From CAZHHH01 sp052400685 (GTDB lineage: Bacteria; Bacteroidota; Bacteroidia; Bacteroidales; Marinilabiliaceae): a stretch of 64,000 nt of DNA. A program made the position numbers and the translations under genes. Location: assembly GCA_052400685.1 (NCBI GenBank), contig JBQTGJ010000014.1, one strand, 5' to 3'. Each line of letters begins with the position of its first letter. Positions within the stretch are counted from its first letter, which is position 1. The notes below the pieces were generated by a model. The model was not told where the DNA came from, ran no database searches, and saw nothing but the letters and a program-made list of their open reading frames with translations. Shown here piece after piece: positions 34,830 through 44,229 of this stretch.

Positions 34830-35291
34830 AACAGGTCTTTGCAATTTGTTCCAAATATAGCAAAAACAAATCATCATTATCCTTTACAGTTGTACGGATT
34901 GCAATTCAATTATGGGATCTAAAATGTTGAATTGTTGCCAAATAGTGTTAAATTTTTATAATTTGTAAATAATCACTTTGATTACTTTAACTTCATAAAA
35001 AATATTATCAAATTTGTACCTCTTTGTGAAAATCATGTTATATAAGGTTTTTAAACTTTTAAGGTGTCCGCCAATAGCAATGATTTTTGGAAAAGGCCAC
35101 GGCACTGGAAGTCTTTTATCGCATTTGCGATGTTGTTTAAAATTGGATCTGTTTCTAAAAGGCCTATGGGAGCCACCATTAAAATGATCATTTCGATTTG
35201 TAAAATGGACCAGCTGTAAAGCAGACTTACATTGATTTGGTTTCATGATAAATATGAATAATTAATTAAAAATAATAATCTTAAAACAATT
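34830..35291. other. Divergent intergenic region
   Basis: About 460 bases between the glycosyltransferase and PPi-phosphofructokinase genes. No gene, strong hairpin or clear repeat was recognised. AAAATGATCATTTCGAT near 35183 faintly resembles the inner part of the palindromic element. Confidence 0.4.
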
Positions 35292-36944
35292 ATGATGGTT
35301 AAAAGTCCACTTCAAATTGCACGGGAAACATATGTTCCCAAAATGCCTAAGTCATTGACGGGCAATGTTAAAGTTGTAGAAGGAAAGATAACAGAGTCGG
35401 TGGCCGACCAGGATGACATAAAAAAAATATTCCCGAATACTTATGGGATGCCTGTTATTACTTTTGAACCCGGTTCCGACACGACATCTTATCCGGCTAT
35501 CAAAGTGGGTGTAATACTATCAGGAGGACAGGCTCCTGGCGGTCATAACGTAATATCGGGTTTGTTCGATGGTCTCCAAAAGTGTAATCCGAAAAATGAA
35601 TTATACGGTTTTCTGGGTGGGCCCAGCGGTTTGGTTGATAATCAGTATGTTGTTTTGACCGAGGAGTTGGTGAATGAATATCGTAACACTGGCGGTTTTG
35701 ATATTATTGGTTCGGGACGTACCAAACTTGAAGAAGAAGCGCAATTTGAGAAAGTAATTGAAAATTGCAAAGCTCTTGGCGTGAGTGCATTGGTTATTAT
35801 TGGTGGTGATGATTCAAATACCAACGCTTGTGTTCTGGCTGAATATTTTGCCTCTAAAAAGAGTGGAATTCAGGTTATTGGAGTGCCCAAAACAATTGAT
35901 GGTGACCTCAAAAATGAAGTGGTTGAAACTTCTTTTGGGTTTGATACCGCCTGTAAAACTTACAGCGAATTGATTGGTAATATTCAAAGAGATGCCAATT
36001 CGGCTAAGAAATATTATCACTTTATCCGTTTGATGGGGCGCTCAGCTTCTCACATCGCTTTAGAGTGTGCCTTAGAAACGCAGCCTAATATTACTATTAT
36101 TTCGGAAGAAGTCGAGAAAAAAGGAATGACTCTGGATGAGTTGGTGACTGATATTGCCAATGTAGTAGCGCGCAGAGCCGAAAAAGGCTATAATTTTGGA
36201 ACCGTTTTGATTCCTGAAGGTGTTGTGGAATTTATTCCTGCCATGAAAACGTTAATTTCTGAGTTGAATGATGTTTTGGCCAAATTTGAATCTGAAGTTG
36301 CTGTTCTGGAAGGTAATCGTGATAAACGTGATTTTGTGGCCTCTAAAATATCGGCTGAATCAGCTGAAGTGTTCCGCAGTTTGCCAAATAATTTTGCCAA
36401 TCAATTGATGCTTGATCGTGACCCACACGGTAATGTTCAGGTATCAATGATCGAGACTGAAAAACTGCTTATTGATATGGTGAAATCCAAATTGAAAAAG
36501 ATGAAGAAGGATGGCCTTTTCACCGGTAAATTTTCCGGACAAGGGCATTTCTTTGGTTACGAAGGACGATGCGCCACCCCCTCTAATTTTGATGCTGATT
36601 ATTGTTACAGTCTTGGGGTTACCGCTTCGCTATTAATTGCTGAAGGAAAAACCGGTTACATGGCGTCTGTTAAAAATCTGACTGCACCTGCTGCGCAATG
36701 GATACCGGGTGGTGCACCCATCACTATGATGATGAATATGGAAAAGCGCCATGGGAATTTAAAACCCGTAATTCAGAAGGCTTTGGTTGAACTGGATGGA
36801 AAGCCTTTCAAAATGTTGGCCGATAACAGGGAAACATGGGCTATGACTACCAGTTTTGTCTATCCTGGGCCAATTCAATATTTTGGACCTACAGAAGTTT
36901 GTGATTTACCCACGCATACATTGAAACTGGAACAAGGCAAATAG
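35292..36944 (+). CDS. pfp: Diphosphate-fructose-6-phosphate 1-phosphotransferase
   Basis: A 550-residue PPi-dependent phosphofructokinase of the long type. VGVILSGGQAPGGHNVI (about residues 75-91) forms the phosphate-donor loop. IIGGDDSNTNA (about 175) carries the GGDDS sequence in which the second Asp favours pyrophosphate over ATP. PKTIDGDLKN (about 203) holds the catalytic Asp, and MGRSASHIALECAL follows. It interconverts fructose 6-phosphate and fructose 1,6-bisphosphate reversibly, conserving ATP in glycolysis. It is transcribed alone and ends in a strong terminator. Confidence 0.95.
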   Translation: MMVKSPLQIARETYVPKMPKSLTGNVKVVEGKITESVADQDDIKKIFPNTYGMPVITFEPGSDTTSYPAIKVGVILSGGQAPGGHNVISGLFDGLQKCNPKNELYGFLGGPSGLVDNQYVVLTEELVNEYRNTGGFDIIGSGRTKLEEEAQFEKVIENCKALGVSALVIIGGDDSNTNACVLAEYFASKKSGIQVIGVPKTIDGDLKNEVVETSFGFDTACKTYSELIGNIQRDANSAKKYYHFIRLMGRSASHIALECALETQPNITIISEEVEKKGMTLDELVTDIANVVARRAEKGYNFGTVLIPEGVVEFIPAMKTLISELNDVLAKFESEVAVLEGNRDKRDFVASKISAESAEVFRSLPNNFANQLMLDRDPHGNVQVSMIETEKLLIDMVKSKLKKMKKDGLFTGKFSGQGHFFGYEGRCATPSNFDADYCYSLGVTASLLIAEGKTGYMASVKNLTAPAAQWIPGGAPITMMMNMEKRHGNLKPVIQKALVELDGKPFKMLADNRETWAMTTSFVYPGPIQYFGPTEVCDLPTHTLKLEQGK

Positions 36945-36975
36945 TCATTTTAGGTTTCATCGAGTATTATTTTAA

Positions 36976-37017
36976 GGCACCAATTGAAATTTAAGTTTTA
37001 ATTGGTGTCTTTTTTTT
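36976..37017 (+). terminator. Intrinsic terminator after pfp
   Basis: GGCACCAATT pairs with AATTGGTGTC (one wobble pair), followed by eight T residues. Confidence 0.9.
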
Positions 37018-37470
37018 ATGAAATAAATGTTTTTGATGTATGCATTTTGAGATTGGAATTGCTTGTATCTGGTCTGTTTGATATAATGTGTTGCGAATTA
37101 ATATTTTATATTCAATATGTTGTGTGGTCGTCAGCTTTGTATAGGTGTTTCCCTTATGGACGGGGTGCTAAAGCAGAGTCAAAAATGCGAAATAGTATTT
37201 GCCGGAAAACTCAGGAAGCATTTAAAAAAGCTATATTTTTCAGTATTTTGAAGTTGGAAAAATGTGACTTGATTGTCATAAATGACCATTTTGAAATCCA
37301 GCGCGACGAAAAAAAATGGCCTTTTCTGGCAAGCACTTTTAATTTGTAAGTTCTCGGTATAATTATTAATAATAGTGATTTGTAACAATAGTTCATTTTA
37401 TTACGGTTGTATCGCAAAAAAAAGCCGGCTAACCATGTTACTGGTAGCCAGCTTTCATTTAATTGATTAA
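37018..37470. other. Gene-free stretch with degenerate repeat
   Basis: No supported gene. Positions about 37200-37340 contain GTCATAAATGACCATTTTGAAATC and GCGCGACGAAAAAA, resembling the diverged palindromic element. An AGCCGGCT-containing stretch (37422-37454: AAAGCCGGCTAACC then GTAGCCAGCTTTC) may form a hairpin. Confidence 0.4.
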
Positions 37471-37716
37471 TTAGTGTTTGTCTATAAAGTCAACTTCTGC
37501 GTTACGCTTGTCATAAAAACAGTCATTTACGAAAAGTAAACTGACTTCGTCTTCTTCCTCCTTGTAAAGCATAATCAAAGCATTTATGAGATAAATCCAC
37601 AACAACAGCTTTGCTTCTGCCTTTACTTCGTTCGTCAGTCCCTTGATTTTTATGACTTCGCAAGCCTTGAATTTGAACTTTATATTTCAAACACCTAGTT
37701 TATGGACAGACTCTAA
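37471..37716 (-). repeat. Palindromic MITE-like element, long form (inverted copy)
   Basis: About 245 bp. It has the ends and arms of the short form plus about 100 extra bases between the arms, beginning GACTGACGAACGAAG and ending GACGAAGTCAG. Compared with the copy at 62906-63150 on the opposite strand I count about four differences. It is the only other long form in the window. Confidence 0.9.
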
Positions 37717-37808
37717 TTAGTAGTTCGGTTTTATTGTAAATTTCTAATAATAAACAACAAGTGATCTATTTTAAGAACAGATTTTTTTTTGCATAAAAAG
37801 TCTTAAAA

Positions 37809-40235
37809 TTAATTGACTTCTATCGTGCATTTGGAGGATTTTAAACCTTCTGTTTTCGCATTAATCTTAATCACCCCTTTTTCACGGCCGGCGCGAATGA
37901 CTAGAAGTGCTTTGCCCTGGAATACTTTCCTTTGGTCGGAAACAAATGATTCATCACTTAGTAGATCGGCATTTCCAACACCTGCAATAACGCCGGCTCC
38001 CGACACATTAAATTTTATGTTATTTGCTGCGTCTGGTATCAGAACGCCATTTTTATCTACTATTTTTACTGTTATATATGAGAGATCCAATCCGTCTGCT
38101 TTTATAACTGTGCGATCAGGTTCCAAAACTATCGCATGAGGGGCGCCGGCTGTAACCATTTCATGACGTGCTACTTCTTTGCCATTAATTCGGCTGACAG
38201 CAACAATTTTTCCGGGTTGATAAGGAACGATCCACTCTAGTTTCTTGTGCATGGCTGGCCCTACATTTATAGGAGCGTCGGGGTTATACTCTTCGGCGGA
38301 GTATGAGGTGATTTTCTTGGTGTAGTAAACCTCCGGAATTTTTTTGATGCCTTGCGATTTTCCATTGATGAACAGTTCTACCTCCTGGCAATTGCTGAAA
38401 GTGTATAACCTGACAGAATCTTTACCGGCCCAGTTCCAGTGCGAATACATTGGCTGGAAGCGCAATTGTACTTCATTCCAGTATTTTTTTGTTTCCGAAT
38501 TGGGATCAAAAGCGGCGATATGCACCATGGGTTTTTCGCTGTATAAGCTTTGTATATAATAGCTAAAAGGCTTCCAGTGATCATTCCAATCAATAATACC
38601 ATTAACCCAGCCTTTGGCAGGCCAACCAAATGATTCTCCGATGTAATCGGTCCCTCCCCAATAGAACATGCCTACAGATGTATCATGATTAAAATTAAAC
38701 CACTCGTTACCTAAGTTTCCAACCTGAGCTTCACTTAATAGAAACATCAGTTGCGGATAGGCGGCTTTATCGACAGCCCAAAATTCTTCTCTGTAGTTGG
38801 TACTTACAATATCCATATAAAATTCCATTTCCGGGGGACCTTCTCTGTAATAATTTTCAGTACGATAGGCTCCGCTTTTTCTGGAAGGATGAAGACCACA
38901 TGTGACTTTGCGGGTGGGTTCTAATTGGTGAACAAAGGCAACCATTTCTTTTAGCATCGGCACGCCAAAGTCGTAACGAGGGCTGCGTTGTTGTGCCGTT
39001 TCATTGCCCACACTCCATAGAAAAACAGAGGGGTGGTTACGGTCGCGACGAACAAATGATTTTAAACTATTGCGCCAGTGATCGTTAAAGTTGTTCCCTT
39101 CACCAAAGAATTGATCGGCCCATTTATCAAATGCTTCGTCCAGCACCAGCATGCCATTTTTATCGCACCAGTCCAAAATAGCCGTATCGTGTGGGTTATG
39201 ACTTAGGCGAATGGCATTGCAGCCCAGTTTTTTTAGCCCTTCAAGCCGTCGTTCGTATCCACGTTGAAAAGCTGCAGCTCCAAGGGGACCTAAATCATGG
39301 TGTATGTTTACGCCTTTAACCAAAACTTTTCGTCCATTAAGCATTAATCCTTTTTCTGGATCAAATTCGACGGAACGAAGTCCAAATGAAGTTTGATACA
39401 GGTCGACTAATGTGTCATTAACAATGAGGTATGAATTTGCGGTGTAGAGAAGGGGAGAATCAATATCCCATATTTGTGGATTATCGATATTAAATTCTTG
39501 TTTAAACGTATATAGTTCTTTTTCCCCTAATGGAACGATGCTTTTTAATGTTTTGATTAATTGGCCGTCGGGCGTCAGGATTTCTGTTTTTAATGTTACC
39601 TCAGTTGCTTTCATTTCATTGATGACTTCTACATCGACGGCCACTCTGGCTTTTTGATCCGATAACGAAAGTGCTCTTACATAGGTCCCATATTGGTCAA
39701 CATATACGCCGTTGGTTACCACCATCCAAACATCACGGTAAATGCCTTCACCATTGTACCATCGGGAACTATTTTGGTAGGTGTTGTCATAACTGACTGC
39801 CAATAAGTTTTTGCCACTATGTATGACTGATGTAACATCGACCCGAAAAGCCTGATATCCATTGAGCTGATGCGCCACCTCGCGGCCGTTGACATATACA
39901 TGTGCATCCCGGTACACGCCTTCAAAGTCAAAGAAAATCTTTTTACCTTCAAGTGAAAAGTCAATATCTATCGTTTTGCGGTACCAGCCTTTTTGGCGTG
40001 GCAAAAAACCATTCTGGCGATCTGAGCCCAGACTGTCTTTCACAAAAGGGCCTGCAATACTTGCATCGTGTGGCAAATTAACAGTCTGCCATTGCGAATC
40101 GTTAAACTCGGGCTGAGAAGCACCTTCCCACCATCCTTTTTGATATTTCCAGTCAAAATTTAGGCTTTCGACGGTGCGTTGGCCCGATATCGACATAAAA
40201 ACACCAAACATCATGCTTAATAGAATTAATCTCAT
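37809..40235 (-). CDS. Glycoside hydrolase family 2 protein (beta-galactosidase-like)
   Basis: An 808-residue secreted or periplasmic enzyme. Residues 1-18 form a signal peptide. GH2 sugar-binding (about 50-170), immunoglobulin-like and TIM-barrel domains follow. The acid/base Glu is in HPSVFLWSVGNET (about 400) and the nucleophile Glu in MFLLSEAQVGN (about 490). KGVNIHHDLGPLG marks the barrel entry. A DUF4982-type and further Ig-like domains fill the C-terminal third. It is the gene nearest the divergent AraC regulator and is part of a pectin-type cluster; beta-galactosidase on galactose side chains is a reasonable guess, but GH2 specificities vary. Confidence 0.9.
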   Translation of the reverse strand: MRLILLSMMFGVFMSISGQRTVESLNFDWKYQKGWWEGASQPEFNDSQWQTVNLPHDASIAGPFVKDSLGSDRQNGFLPRQKGWYRKTIDIDFSLEGKKIFFDFEGVYRDAHVYVNGREVAHQLNGYQAFRVDVTSVIHSGKNLLAVSYDNTYQNSSRWYNGEGIYRDVWMVVTNGVYVDQYGTYVRALSLSDQKARVAVDVEVINEMKATEVTLKTEILTPDGQLIKTLKSIVPLGEKELYTFKQEFNIDNPQIWDIDSPLLYTANSYLIVNDTLVDLYQTSFGLRSVEFDPEKGLMLNGRKVLVKGVNIHHDLGPLGAAAFQRGYERRLEGLKKLGCNAIRLSHNPHDTAILDWCDKNGMLVLDEAFDKWADQFFGEGNNFNDHWRNSLKSFVRRDRNHPSVFLWSVGNETAQQRSPRYDFGVPMLKEMVAFVHQLEPTRKVTCGLHPSRKSGAYRTENYYREGPPEMEFYMDIVSTNYREEFWAVDKAAYPQLMFLLSEAQVGNLGNEWFNFNHDTSVGMFYWGGTDYIGESFGWPAKGWVNGIIDWNDHWKPFSYYIQSLYSEKPMVHIAAFDPNSETKKYWNEVQLRFQPMYSHWNWAGKDSVRLYTFSNCQEVELFINGKSQGIKKIPEVYYTKKITSYSAEEYNPDAPINVGPAMHKKLEWIVPYQPGKIVAVSRINGKEVARHEMVTAGAPHAIVLEPDRTVIKADGLDLSYITVKIVDKNGVLIPDAANNIKFNVSGAGVIAGVGNADLLSDESFVSDQRKVFQGKALLVIRAGREKGVIKINAKTEGLKSSKCTIEVN

Positions 40236-40609
40236 ATTTATAAATTTAGTTGGTTTAACATTTATTGATTCAGTTTAAGTTTTAATCTCGTTCATATTGC
40301 ATCATTCATCGTCGCCTTAAGAAAAATACGATAATTGGTCAGCTGTAAGAACTATTATTGAAAACATAGTGATTTGTTTTTTCTTTAAAGTTGATTTGAT
40401 GGTTTCATGTGTTTATAATTTGATTTTTAAGGTCACATGGAACTCACCGAAATTAATAATACGCCCGTGTGAAGCAATTCCTATGGTTCGTTTGGCTTTC
40501 GGATTTTTTAAAACTTGATTTCATCTTGATTAATAATAACTATTTATTAGTTTTATGCTGGATTCGATAATGATTGACCCATATTAATGGTTTTAATAAC
40601 ACATATTCA
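40236..40609. other. Divergent regulatory region with a second-family repeat
   Basis: The region separates the GH2 and AraC genes and must contain both promoters. It includes the third copy of the second dispersed element (40404-40492). No individual operator was identified. Confidence 0.45.
40404..40492 (+). repeat. Dispersed element, second family
   Basis: Contains GTTTATAATTTGATTTTTAA, CACATGGAACTCACC, GTGTGAAGCAATTCC and ATGGTTCGTTT, collinear with the copy at 27078-27173. Confidence 0.6.
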
Positions 40610-41479
40610 ATGGATGACTTTTTTAAATATTTAGCAGCCAGTCCTGAAGATAAACAATGGGGAATAAGTTTTAATGTGGTTGGTAAATCAACAATAAAAC
40701 CAAACTCTACTTATCCATCGCCAGAGCATCCATCCGGTTATTTTTTTAACTGGGAGATTGGACGTATCCTTTATGAATACCAGGTAAATTATATTACAGA
40801 GGGTAAAGGCGTGATCGAAACACAAAATGGTAAATATACAATCACGGCAGGAACCATTTTGTTGATTAAGCCTGGCATGTGGCATCGTTATCGACCCAAC
40901 CCGTCAACAGGATGGACTGAACATTATATTGGTTTGGAAGGTGAAATTATTGAACGACTTTTCAAGAATCCGGTTCTCAACAGCAAATCCCCTGTAATCA
41001 ATTGCGGTCTTAAAGAGAGCTTAATCGATTGCTATGATAAAATTTATGAGCTTGCCACAAAGGAAAAACCTGGGTTTCAACTTATTTCGTCAGGAATAGC
41101 CATCCGTTTGTTAGGTTCTGTTGTGTCTCATGTTAAAAATAAGGACTTTAAAGGTCAGCCACTGGAAACTGCCATGGAAAAAGCCAAATTTGAAATGCGT
41201 AATAATCTTGATAAAGATTTGGATTTTACCGATTTGGCGTCTTCTTTAAACCTTGGTTATTCTTACTTCCGTAAGATGTTTAAGAAACATACAGGGGTAT
41301 CACCTGGCCAATATCATTTACAACTTCGCTTAATGCGTGCCAAAGAACTTTTGTTAACGACAGATATGCCTATTAAAGAGGTGGCTTATGAAACAGGATT
41401 TGAGTCCATTCATTATTTTAGCCGACTCTTTAAAAGCAAAATTGGACAACCACCATCGGAACTCAGGAAAGGCCTATAA
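40610..41479 (+). CDS. AraC-family transcriptional regulator
   Basis: About 289 residues from ATG 40610 (MDDFFKYLAAS). The frame extends to a TTG at 40574, which is less likely. The N-terminal half is a cupin ligand-binding domain (YITEGKGVIETQNGKYTI, then GTILLIKPGMWHRY). The C-terminal 100 residues are two helix-turn-helix units: DLASSLNLGYSYFRKMFKKHTG and IKEVAYETGFESIHYFSRLFKSKIG. It is divergent from GH2 and converges on the esterase genes. It likely senses a sugar released from the substrate and activates this cluster. A hybrid two-component or SusR-type regulator is not present. Confidence 0.92.
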   Translation: MDDFFKYLAASPEDKQWGISFNVVGKSTIKPNSTYPSPEHPSGYFFNWEIGRILYEYQVNYITEGKGVIETQNGKYTITAGTILLIKPGMWHRYRPNPSTGWTEHYIGLEGEIIERLFKNPVLNSKSPVINCGLKESLIDCYDKIYELATKEKPGFQLISSGIAIRLLGSVVSHVKNKDFKGQPLETAMEKAKFEMRNNLDKDLDFTDLASSLNLGYSYFRKMFKKHTGVSPGQYHLQLRLMRAKELLLTTDMPIKEVAYETGFESIHYFSRLFKSKIGQPPSELRKGL

Positions 41480-41526
41480 TGGCTAATAACCTATAGAAGC
41501 CGATGATGGAAGGGGTATCTCAAAAT

Positions 41527-43071
41527 TTAATTTTTACCATACGTAGCTCCCGGCCAGTCATCTGTCCGAAATGGGGAGGCCGGTAAGCCGCTTTTATTGA
41601 ATAAATTATGAATTGGAAAGTAATTCCATCCAAATCGTACGGAAGCCGGTTGTTTCACCTCTGGAGCTGAAACGGTAATTACGTTTCCTTTTATTTCGGC
41701 ATGGGCAGGATAGAACACGCTATCGGCACCTGCAATGGTAAAATGAGTCAGAGAATCGCCCTTGCAGATGAGTCCTCCATCAACATAATCAAATGACAAA
41801 ATGATCTTGTTTTCTTTTATTTTCATGCTGCGGTAGATAGGGCCAGAGTACACAATATCTTTCTTGTTGTAGGTTTTAGCAAGTGCCCATAATGATAAGC
41901 GGCGTCCCACTTCCTGTTTATTAGTGGGGTGAATATTCGTTGAATCTCCGATATCGGTTGTGACTACCATTCCGCAATTTTTTACGGACCGAAGCGCCAT
42001 CAACTGAGCTTCTCTGATTTCAGGATTCTGACTTCTGTGTGGTGCAATTTGAACAAAATAAAAGGGAAAATCACCTTGTTTCCAATCGGTTCGCCAGTTT
42101 TTAATCATAGCAGGAAACAGCCGACGATATTGCCAGGCCAACTGAGCGTTATTTTCACCCTGGTACCAGATAACACCTTTAATTCGATAATTGAGAAGGG
42201 GGGCAATCATTCCGTTATAAAGTACATATGGCGCTTTATTGCTTCCTAATCCGACGGGAGGACGAGGGTTTGAGACTTTTTTACCACTGGCCCGCAATTG
42301 ATCCAGCGAATCGAGTACCTCTTTATAATCAGACCATACCCGATCCCAGTTTTCCATATTATAGACGTACCGTTTTACACTTTGAGAAAACCCTTTATCG
42401 GCTGTGAGTACCGATTTGCGCGTCCATGCTTCAGCCGGTGTTCCACCCCATGATGTGTTTAACAATCCTATTGGTACATTTAGTTCTTGATAAAGATTTT
42501 TTCCAAAAAAATATCCTACAGCTGAAAATTCCCCAACTGTTTCAGGCGAACAAACAGTCCATTGACCTTTAACGTCATCAAGGATGGTTTCAGATGTAAC
42601 GCGTTCTACCGTATACATACGAATTTTAGGGTAATCACCATTTTTAATTTCATTTTTATAGTTAATGACACCGGTTCGCCAATCTCCGTCTTTGCCAAAT
42701 TTTCCTACTGGCATATGCATGTTGGATTGGCCAGAGCAGATCCAAACTTCGCCTAACCAAACATCCGATACTTTAATTTCATTGTCTCCTTTTACCAGTA
42801 TGCTGTATGGGCCTCCGGCTTCTATCGTTTTTGCCTTAACTTGCCATTGTCCATTTGCGTTGGCTTTAGTGGCTACTACTTTATTGTTCCAGTCGGTTGT
42901 TACAGATACCGCTTCGCCGGGTGTTGCCCATCCCCAAATTAAAACACTGGATTTTTGTTGCAGCACCATGTGGTCGGTAAACAGCCCATGAAGTTTTATC
43001 TCAGCGTTGATATTTATTGCCATACACCAAATAATTATGGCAGAGAGTGTCTTGATAATACCGTTATTCAT
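41527..43071 (-). CDS. Sialate O-acetylesterase-like SGNH hydrolase
   Basis: A 514-residue exported esterase. Residues 1-23 are a signal peptide. A beta-sandwich segment (about 25-100) comes first, starting LHGLFTDHMVLQQKS. The SGNH core follows, with the nucleophile Ser in ICSGQSNMHMP (about 116) and VIWYQGENNA (about 300) as a further motif. The family was named for 9-O-acetyl sialate, but many Bacteroidota members act on acetylated plant polysaccharides, which fits the neighbouring genes. It is followed by no other same-strand gene until GH2. Confidence 0.85.
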   Translation of the reverse strand: MNNGIIKTLSAIIIWCMAININAEIKLHGLFTDHMVLQQKSSVLIWGWATPGEAVSVTTDWNNKVVATKANANGQWQVKAKTIEAGGPYSILVKGDNEIKVSDVWLGEVWICSGQSNMHMPVGKFGKDGDWRTGVINYKNEIKNGDYPKIRMYTVERVTSETILDDVKGQWTVCSPETVGEFSAVGYFFGKNLYQELNVPIGLLNTSWGGTPAEAWTRKSVLTADKGFSQSVKRYVYNMENWDRVWSDYKEVLDSLDQLRASGKKVSNPRPPVGLGSNKAPYVLYNGMIAPLLNYRIKGVIWYQGENNAQLAWQYRRLFPAMIKNWRTDWKQGDFPFYFVQIAPHRSQNPEIREAQLMALRSVKNCGMVVTTDIGDSTNIHPTNKQEVGRRLSLWALAKTYNKKDIVYSGPIYRSMKIKENKIILSFDYVDGGLICKGDSLTHFTIAGADSVFYPAHAEIKGNVITVSAPEVKQPASVRFGWNYFPIHNLFNKSGLPASPFRTDDWPGATYGKN

Positions 43072-43198
43072 TTTAGTTGTTTTATTAAGATTTTCAATAA
43101 CAGAATGTTAACTGCATGATCATCGAATAGTGAAATCTGTTTTTCAATTTTAAGATTAAAGGTTTTTATCCTGATTTAGAAATCAAATCCGGTTGTCA

Positions 43199-43993
43199 CT
43201 ATTCTTTTAAACATTTCATCAATTTTTTAATTTTAAGCACTTTTATTTCGTTTACAGCTATTTGAGCCATGGCACGTGCTCCTTTTTCTCTCAAATGCGT
43301 ATTGTCGTTAAGGCCGTTGGGGAAGGCCGGATGTTCACCCGGTAAAACATTCATATATAATTTTTTTGAATCCGTCGGGCCCAATTCGGAAACCAGTTTC
43401 ATGCTCATGCGATGCATATCAATTAACAGCGTGCCAGTTTCATTGGCTGCTTCACGCATCATATCAGGATACATCCCATGCCCGTCTTTAAAAACACCAT
43501 TATCGGTGAATTTTCGCATCACGATGGGAGTCACCAAGACAGGGATGGCTTTTTTTGCTCGTACATCGTTAACAAAATGAATGAGATTTGATTTATAATC
43601 TGCCGGTGGCGTGTAGCGTTCCGGTTTATTTACCGACGCGTCATTGTGCCCAAACTGAATGAAAACGTAATCGCCTTTTTGAAGTTGATTGAGCAATTGT
43701 TGCCATCTCCCTTCTGCCTGAAATGATTTAGTACTGCGTCCGCCTATAGCCTGATTGAAAATTTCTATTTTTGAGCTGTCAAAAAAAGTCGGTAATAACT
43801 GTCCCCAACCGCGCATGAGCGTTTTTTCTTCGTGATAGCTTTGCATGGTTGAATCGCCTGCCATAAATATTCTGGCTTTTTTGTGTTGAGTAGCAGACAT
43901 CAGACTCAGTACGAAAATAAGAACTCCTATTGTTTTTATGTTGTTGCTAACACGCTTAATATGAGTTCTGGATTTAATTTTTATATTTCTCAT
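43199..43993 (-). CDS. Rhamnogalacturonan acetylesterase-like SGNH/GDSL hydrolase
   Basis: A 264-residue enzyme resembling CE12 esterases. A hydrophobic segment at residues 21-36 (IGVLIFVLSLMSAT) serves as signal. IFMAGDSTMQS (about 43-53) holds the nucleophile Ser; GWGQLLP, QAIGGRSTKSF and FIQFGHNDAS supply blocks II and III. DNTHLREKGA (about 235) supplies the catalytic Asp-x-x-His. It should remove acetyl groups from rhamnogalacturonan-type pectin. It lies between the GH106 and SASA-type esterase genes on the same strand. Confidence 0.88.
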   Translation of the reverse strand: MRNIKIKSRTHIKRVSNNIKTIGVLIFVLSLMSATQHKKARIFMAGDSTMQSYHEEKTLMRGWGQLLPTFFDSSKIEIFNQAIGGRSTKSFQAEGRWQQLLNQLQKGDYVFIQFGHNDASVNKPERYTPPADYKSNLIHFVNDVRAKKAIPVLVTPIVMRKFTDNGVFKDGHGMYPDMMREAANETGTLLIDMHRMSMKLVSELGPTDSKKLYMNVLPGEHPAFPNGLNDNTHLREKGARAMAQIAVNEIKVLKIKKLMKCLKE

Positions 43994-44229
43994 AATGACA
44001 CAAATTTTTTATAAAAATTAGGTTTATTCTGTAATCGGGCTTTTTTGTTTCTAAGTTATGCTTGTTCGAAAAATATCAGTTTACGATAGTCAATGAAAAT
44101 TTTGAAAACAAGTGTAACACAGAAGTTGAATTTTATAGACAGATTCTATGTAGGTCGTTTGAACTGGTTAAATGGATTCTCAAATTGGTAAATTTATTTG
44201 AGATTGCTTTTTTCGTACAAAAGTTCGTT
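43994..44229 (+). repeat. Intergenic region with a degenerate right half of the palindromic element
   Basis: Positions about 44058-44150 contain CAGTTTACGATAGTCAATG, then TTTTGAAAACAAGTGTAACA and a right end GAATTTTATAGACAGATTC, matching the palindromic family. No gene is present. Confidence 0.5.
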
